Positions 30,065 through 34,164 of a stretch of 34,164 nt of DNA are shown in pieces. This DNA comes from CF-96 sp028287605. GTDB taxonomy: Bacteria > Chloroflexota > Dormibacteria > Aeolococcales > Aeolococcaceae. The stretch is from the NCBI GenBank assembly GCA_034666465.1, contig JAXDLT010000114.1:1-34164 (forward strand), written 5' to 3'. Below the pieces are notes generated by a model that did not search any database, was not told the origin of the DNA, and saw nothing but the letters and a program-made list of their open reading frames with translations. Both the position numbers and the translations under genes were made by a program. Positions within the stretch are counted from its first letter, which is position 1. Every line of letters starts with the position of its first letter.

Positions 30065-31272
30065 TCGCTCAGCGCCCCCGGGGGCGGCGCCGGGCTCACC
30101 CCGCCGGGGCGCGCCCCGGTGGGGTGGGCCAGCACCGAGCGATACAGCCGCTCGACGGCATCGACCATCGTCGCCACGCCGAACCGCCGGGACGCATGGC
30201 GCGCCGCCGCACCCATCGAGGACAGCATCCGCGGGTCGGCGTTCGCGCGTGCCAGCACGGTTGCGAGGCTCTCCACGTCACCGGCGGGGACGAGGAGGCC
30301 GGTGCACCGGTCCTCGATCGCCTCCGGCACCCCGTTGACGCGACTCGCGATCGCCGGCACCCCGAGCGCCATGGCTGCCAGGATGGCGAGCGGCATCCCC
30401 TCGTAGAAGGAGGGGAGGACGAGCGCGTCGATGGCCCGAAGATAGGGTTCCATGCCTCCCTCGTACGGCAGGAGGAGGGTCGTGTCGGAGAGCGGCGCCT
30501 CCCCGACGCGCTGGCGGACCTGTGCGAAGAGCGGCCCGTTGCCGACGATGGCGCAGCGGACCGGTGTCCCGCGGCGGGCGAGCAGCTCCAGCGCGTCGAG
30601 GAGGACGAGGATCCCCTTCTCCCATCCCAGGCGGCCCACGAACCCGACCAGGGGGGCGCCGGCGCGGAAGGCGCACAGGCGCGGGTCCGGGGCCCGGCTG
30701 GTGTCGACCCCGACCCCGTTGTAGATGAGATGGCAGCGCTCGGCTGCGATCAACCGGTCGCGCAGGACGGTCTCCTGCTCGTCGCGCGAGACGGCCACGA
30801 CCGCGGCCGACCGGCGGCACAGCCAGCGCTCGGCGGCGAGGGTGGCGCGGAAGCGCAGCCGCGCACTCGGCCGTGGCCGCCGGAGCTGGGTGTGGTAGTG
30901 GAGCCCGTGCGGGGTGTAGACGACCGGACGGCTGCGCGCCAGCGCCACGACCCGCCCGCTCAGCCCCGCCTTCTGACCGTGGACGTGCACGACGTCGCAG
31001 GGCGTGCGATCGAGGAGCCGCCACATCTCCCGCACCGCGTGCGCCTCGGTGCGCGGCGACCCGATGCCCCGCACCAGGGGCAGCGGCTCGAAGACGACGC
31101 CGGCGCCCTCGATGCGCTCCCGGAAGGGGCTGCCCGCGGCCCCGGCGACGATGACATGGTGGCCGCGGCGGACCAGCGCCACCGTGAGGTCGGCGACGTG
31201 CGTGGGAAGGCCGCCGTCCGGCGGCTCGAAGACCTGGAGGATCCGCAGCGGCGGGGAGGACGGGACGGTCAT
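30028..31272 (-). CDS. GT4-family glycosyltransferase
   Basis: A 414-residue GT-B enzyme from ATG 31270-31272 (GAGG 6 nt upstream, 10 nt after the previous stop). N-terminal donor/acceptor motifs: LQVFEPPDGGLPTHVADLTV, DVVHVHGQKAGLSGRV and YTPHGLHYH. C-terminal: GFVGRLGWEKGILVLLDAL, AIVGNGPLF, and SFYEGMPLAILAAMALGVP. The usual E-x7-E donor motif keeps the first Glu but has Ala in place of the second. It transfers a sugar from a nucleotide sugar to a growing polysaccharide or lipid on the cytoplasmic side; exact sugar unknown. Confidence 0.9.
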   Translation of the reverse strand: MTVPSSPPLRILQVFEPPDGGLPTHVADLTVALVRRGHHVIVAGAAGSPFRERIEGAGVVFEPLPLVRGIGSPRTEAHAVREMWRLLDRTPCDVVHVHGQKAGLSGRVVALARSRPVVYTPHGLHYHTQLRRPRPSARLRFRATLAAERWLCRRSAAVVAVSRDEQETVLRDRLIAAERCHLIYNGVGVDTSRAPDPRLCAFRAGAPLVGFVGRLGWEKGILVLLDALELLARRGTPVRCAIVGNGPLFAQVRQRVGEAPLSDTTLLLPYEGGMEPYLRAIDALVLPSFYEGMPLAILAAMALGVPAIASRVNGVPEAIEDRCTGLLVPAGDVESLATVLARANADPRMLSSMGAAARHASRRFGVATMVDAVERLYRSVLAHPTGARPGGVSPAPPPGALSDQEAVSACRRDQ

Positions 31273-31282
31273 GCCGCGCGCC

Positions 31283-32935
31283 TCATCCTTGACGGCGGCG
31301 GGACACGCCGCCCCCGACCGCATGCCGCACCCGCTCGCCGACCCGCGTCATCCGGTTCCCGTCGACGAGCGTGACCGAGCCGGCGGCCGCCAGGGTGTGG
31401 AGCGCACGCGGGTAGGCACCCGCCGGGTCCGGCTCCACGGCGGCGACGACCTCCTCCTCGAAGCGGCTCGGGGTGAGGGTGTGGACGTGGTTCAGGACGA
31501 TGCGGCCGCCGTAGCGGGCCGAGCAGTCCTGGGCGGGGCGGTAGAGCCGGTCGCCCACGGTGAACGGGGTCCCCCCGGGCCGGCTCGAGCGCACGTCGAC
31601 CTTGAGCGGGTCGAGCGCATGGAGGTGCCAGGGTCCCGCGAGGGCGTCGGCCCACCAGCCTCGGAGCACGGCATCACCGTCCCGGTCGCCGTCGGTGCAG
31701 AGGAGCCACCAGCGGCCGTCGTGCCGGAAGACGGTGGGGTCGAGAGCGGCGACGCCGTCGACCAGCGTCGCGACCTCCTCCCACGGCTGACCGGGCCCGG
31801 CCGTCCGCCAGAGGCTCACACGCCGGGCCTGGGCCGTCTCCGGCACGCAGTAGCCGGTGCCGGCGTCCTCGAGCAGATACGGGTAGGACGCGTGGCAGCG
31901 GGGCGCGATCTCGGTGACCCGGCTCACCGGCTCGGCCCCCGCCGGGAGCGTCACCTGCTCGACGACACCGAGCCCGCGCCCGCTGTGCCACCTCTCCACG
32001 AGAAGCGTCAGCGTGCCGTCGACCTGGCGTCCGAAGGGGTCGGCGCGAAACTCCCCGGGCACGCCGAGCTCGGGAAGCCACCGGACGGGAGCCGGAGGGC
32101 CGGGCTCGAGGAACGACTCGATCGGACGATCGACGACACCGACGTTCCACATCTGGCCGAGAAGGCGTGACGGCACCTGGTGGCGCGCCAGACCACCCAC
32201 GATGTGCGGAAGCCGGCCCAGCAGGGGCACGGTGACGGACCGCGGACGGGGTGGACGCGGGTGGGGCCGCTGCTCCCCCGGTTCCGCGGCCGGCCCCCCG
32301 AGGGCGTCGCCCCGGAGAGCCTCCACCGGCCAGCGCCCGACCTCCGCGAGGAGGATGTCGATGCCGCGCAGGTAGTTGCGCCGGGTGCGCAGCCATCCCT
32401 CGCGGAGGACGCTGGTGCCCGCGGCGCCGTCGGCGACCAGCCGGAGGTGACTGGTGCTGGCGCCGTGGGCCATCTCCCACAACGCCACCGGCCAGCTCGC
32501 GTGCGCGGCGTCACCGGACTCGATCCGCCAGAGGCCCAGCCGAGCCCCGGCCGGGGGACCGCCGTGCGCCACCGTGCGTCCGTCGAGGTCGAGGACGAGG
32601 TCGATCCGCGTGCCCGCCAGCAGACGCCACAGGGCGGTCGCCTCGTCCCGGGTGCGCACCACGCTGCGCGGCGCCGCCGTCACGACGGGGGGCATCGGGG
32701 TCGGGGCGAGGGCGCGAACCCGGGCGCCCCCGAGGCGCTCGCACCCGGCCCAGAGCCTGCCATGGCGCCCGGGTGAACCGAACGGCCACCGGACGTCGGC
32801 GTCGGGCATGACGATCAGGTGGCCGACGGTGGCGCCGGCGTCGACGAGCTGTTCGAGACACCGCGCATGCCACCGGGGAAGCACGTCTGCGGCGCCGGCC
32901 ACGACGACACAGCGCGGGGCCGTCACGGCGGTCAC
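31283..32935 (-). CDS. Formyltransferase-like/GINT1-like protein with beta-propeller domain
   Basis: A 550-residue protein. Start GTG 32935 overlaps the upstream stop by GTGA, so translation is coupled; the frame is open much further upstream. Residues about 5-215 resemble a formyltransferase-like fold (LGLWRIESGDAAHASWPVAL, ... TSVLREGWLRTRRNYLRGID), and residues about 290-510 a five-bladed propeller like the N-terminal domain of glucosamine inositolphosphorylceramide transferase (GEFRADPFGRQVDGTLTLLV, CHASYPYLLEDAGTGYCVPE, DPTVFRHDGRWWLLC, SSRPGGTPFTVGDRLYRPAQ). Bacterial members sit in polysaccharide clusters. The reaction is unknown; sugar transfer or modification is inferred. Confidence 0.75.
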   Translation of the reverse strand: MTAVTAPRCVVVAGAADVLPRWHARCLEQLVDAGATVGHLIVMPDADVRWPFGSPGRHGRLWAGCERLGGARVRALAPTPMPPVVTAAPRSVVRTRDEATALWRLLAGTRIDLVLDLDGRTVAHGGPPAGARLGLWRIESGDAAHASWPVALWEMAHGASTSHLRLVADGAAGTSVLREGWLRTRRNYLRGIDILLAEVGRWPVEALRGDALGGPAAEPGEQRPHPRPPRPRSVTVPLLGRLPHIVGGLARHQVPSRLLGQMWNVGVVDRPIESFLEPGPPAPVRWLPELGVPGEFRADPFGRQVDGTLTLLVERWHSGRGLGVVEQVTLPAGAEPVSRVTEIAPRCHASYPYLLEDAGTGYCVPETAQARRVSLWRTAGPGQPWEEVATLVDGVAALDPTVFRHDGRWWLLCTDGDRDGDAVLRGWWADALAGPWHLHALDPLKVDVRSSRPGGTPFTVGDRLYRPAQDCSARYGGRIVLNHVHTLTPSRFEEEVVAAVEPDPAGAYPRALHTLAAAGSVTLVDGNRMTRVGERVRHAVGGGVSRRRQG

Positions 32936-33963
32936 CCGCGGCGCAGCCGGCGGCGGCCGGCTCCCGCCAGCGACCGGCTGCGCTCCATCGCCTGCTGGGT
33001 GTGGAGCGCCACCCGTCCGAGCAGCGGGGACGCGGAGCGGACCCGGAGAAGATGGCGCTCGCCCGTGGTCAGCTCCCGCTTGTACGTTTCCCCCCCACGC
33101 AGGAGGTCGAGCTCGCCGGCACCGCGGCGGATGCCCTCCTCGATCGCCATCTCCATGAGGACCGCTCCGGCGCCGCGCCAGCGGTGGTCGAGATCGCGCC
33201 CGCCCTGGTAGTAGCTCAGCCTGCCCGCGACCTGGAGCCAGAGCTGGACCACGATCGCCCCCTGCGGTCCGGTGAGCTCGTGGACCGTGGCCTCGCCGCG
33301 CGCCAGGCCGGCCAGCGCGGCCCGGGCAGCGTCGTCGAAGCGGCGCACGAACCTCGAGCGCGTGCCGTGCTGCGCGGTGTGCAGCCCGCGCAGGCGGGTC
33401 AGCGACACCGCGGCCTCGTCTCGGGGCACGGCGCGGTGGACGATCCCCTCGCGATCGAGGCGCCTCCGGGCCCGGTCGTTGCTGTGGCGCAGGCGCGCCG
33501 GACGGGAGCGTCGATAGGTGTCGGGGTCGTCGGGGAGAGCGCTCCAGGGGGCGACCCCGTCGCGCTCGATCCGCGCGCCCGGAAGGGCGGTGGCGAGCCG
33601 GGTCGCCGAGGCCAGGCCCGCGAGGTCCACCAGGCACGGTCCCCGGCCGTCGAACCATCGCCGCAGCGCCGCAGCCACCGCCGCCTCCGCCCCCGGGACG
33701 GCGATGAGGTCGAGGTGGTCGGGGGCGAGCGGCCCACCGCCCCTCACCCGCACCACGGTGACGCCGAGGCACCGGCTCTCCTCCACGGCCAGGCCTCCCA
33801 GGAGCTCGAGCCCGTCGAGGACCAGCAGGAAGCGCGGGTGCGCCGCCGACATCGCCTCGAGCCACCAGGAGCGCAGGAACGGGGACGGCAGCGGCTGGCG
33901 GTCGACGAGCGCGTCCCATGCGGTGGCGTACCCGCCGAGGCTGCGCCGGACCGTCACCTGCAC
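32932..33963 (-). CDS. CelD/BcsL-like GNAT acetyltransferase
   Basis: A 343-residue protein. GTG 33963 is chosen for GGAGG 9 nt upstream, although the frame is open to the window edge. The C-terminal half is an Acetyltransf_6-type GNAT fold: RLRHSNDRARRRLDREGIVH, LHTAQHGTRSRFVRRFDDAA, GAIVVQLWLQVAGRLSYYQG, HRWRGAGAVLMEMAIEEGIR and GAGELDLLRGGETYKRELT. The N-terminal half (ATAWDALVDRQPLPSPFLRSW) is typical of CelD-like proteins of exopolysaccharide operons. It probably acylates a sugar or peptidyl substrate in the same pathway as the two downstream genes. Confidence 0.85.
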   Translation of the reverse strand: MQVTVRRSLGGYATAWDALVDRQPLPSPFLRSWWLEAMSAAHPRFLLVLDGLELLGGLAVEESRCLGVTVVRVRGGGPLAPDHLDLIAVPGAEAAVAAALRRWFDGRGPCLVDLAGLASATRLATALPGARIERDGVAPWSALPDDPDTYRRSRPARLRHSNDRARRRLDREGIVHRAVPRDEAAVSLTRLRGLHTAQHGTRSRFVRRFDDAARAALAGLARGEATVHELTGPQGAIVVQLWLQVAGRLSYYQGGRDLDHRWRGAGAVLMEMAIEEGIRRGAGELDLLRGGETYKRELTTGERHLLRVRSASPLLGRVALHTQQAMERSRSLAGAGRRRLRRG

Positions 33964-34015
33964 GTCGCCGGCCCTCCGACGCAGCGCCGACCGCCGGCGC
34001 CGGCCGGGCCGCGGC

Positions 34016-34164
34016 TCACCGCGGCACCTCGGAGACACGCGTCGAGAACGTGCGGGGGAGCATCCTGAGAGCGCGATACCGCCGCCATGCGGAGGCCTTC
34101 GCGGCGTCGGCGACGCCGGACCGGCCCGCCGGCCGCGGATGCAGCCCCAGGCGTCGCAGCCGTG
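34016..34164 (-). CDS. C-terminal end of an upstream gene (partial)
   Basis: The minus strand from the window edge reads 48 codons to a TGA at 34016-34018: LGLHPRPAGRSGVADAAKAS, then AWRRYRALRMLPRTFSTRVS and EVPR. It is basic and helical. This frame is preferred to the GNAT frame extension because its composition looks protein-like and the stop lies 52 nt before the GNAT start. It is probably another enzyme of the polysaccharide cluster, but the fragment is too short to classify. Confidence 0.5.
   Translation of the reverse strand, partial: RLRRLGLHPRPAGRSGVADAAKASAWRRYRALRMLPRTFSTRVSEVPR

Noticed and set aside
30073..30086. CGCCCCC/GGGGGCG palindrome as terminator of the glycoside hydrolase gene
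   Set aside because: It has no proper loop and lies inside the GT4 coding region; GC-rich Pro/Gly codons explain it.
29296..31374. 692-codon plus-strand ORF across the glycoside hydrolase and GT4 genes
   Set aside because: It overlaps two well-supported genes in a different frame or strand and has shadow composition.
32936..33919. Upstream extension of the GINT1-like frame
   Set aside because: It overlaps the whole GNAT gene out of frame; the GTGA overlap at 32935 gives a normal coupled start.
1..34164. Mobile elements, CRISPR arrays, tRNA or rRNA genes
   Set aside because: No transposase or integrase, regularly spaced repeats, tRNA T-loop context or rRNA sequence was seen on either strand.

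Overview
The window is about 70% GC, gene-dense, and shows no mobile elements, tRNAs, rRNA or CRISPR arrays. The gene content points to a high-GC, single-membrane bacterium: a sortase with an LPXTG substrate, a lipobox lipoprotein, S53 peptidase and DUF4214 exoproteins, GTG/TTG starts with strong GGAGG ribosome sites, and zinc-motif and BldC-like small regulators as seen in Actinobacteria. The mix of kdp, a phosphoribulokinase, DUF4388 and DUF4214 proteins and c-di-GMP riboswitches would also suit a relative of Chloroflexota/Dormibacterota. That placement is inference from gene content only.

Layout. 1-1.2 kb: 3'-truncated gene for a secreted beta-helix protein on the minus strand, behind a c-di-GMP-I (GEMM-I) riboswitch. 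1.2-8.4 kb: minus-strand kdp operon reading PRC-barrel protein, 28-residue membrane peptide, kdpF, kdpA, kdpB, kdpC, then an unusual KdpD-like protein made of two KdpD sensor/USP modules with no histidine kinase. No KdpE is present. 8.4-12.2 kb: small regulatory genes, including two OmpR-type winged-helix proteins without receiver domains and two proteins with a short Cys zinc motif transcribed away from each other, with AT-rich dyads between genes. 12.2-13.5 kb: phosphoribulokinase behind an excisionase/BldC-type HTH gene. 13.6-15.6 kb: sortase with an N-terminal Ig-like domain and its probable LPXTG substrate. 15.8-19.7 kb: DUF4388 protein, membrane-anchored Kelch-like protein and a branched-chain-amino-acid-type binding lipoprotein. 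19.7-23.6 kb: secreted DUF4214 protein with a small signal-peptide-like ORF, a Cys/His-rich protein, a PF04185 phosphoesterase, a DyP peroxidase and an XRE regulator overlapping its 3' end. 23.9-26.5 kb: large LuxR-type ATPase regulator. 26.5-28.6 kb: S53 peptidase with DUF4214 repeats behind a second c-di-GMP-I riboswitch. 28.7-30.1 kb: secreted glycoside hydrolase. 30.0-34.2 kb: minus-strand polysaccharide cluster (GT4 glycosyltransferase, GINT1/formyltransferase-like protein, CelD-like GNAT, and the end of another gene).

Themes. Surface and exoprotein functions dominate. Two secreted proteins 27 kb apart share the same class of c-di-GMP riboswitch, so c-di-GMP probably sets the surface or extracellular state here. 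Potassium uptake is encoded with a truncated, duplicated sensor, suggesting that control of Kdp differs from the classical KdpD/KdpE relay.
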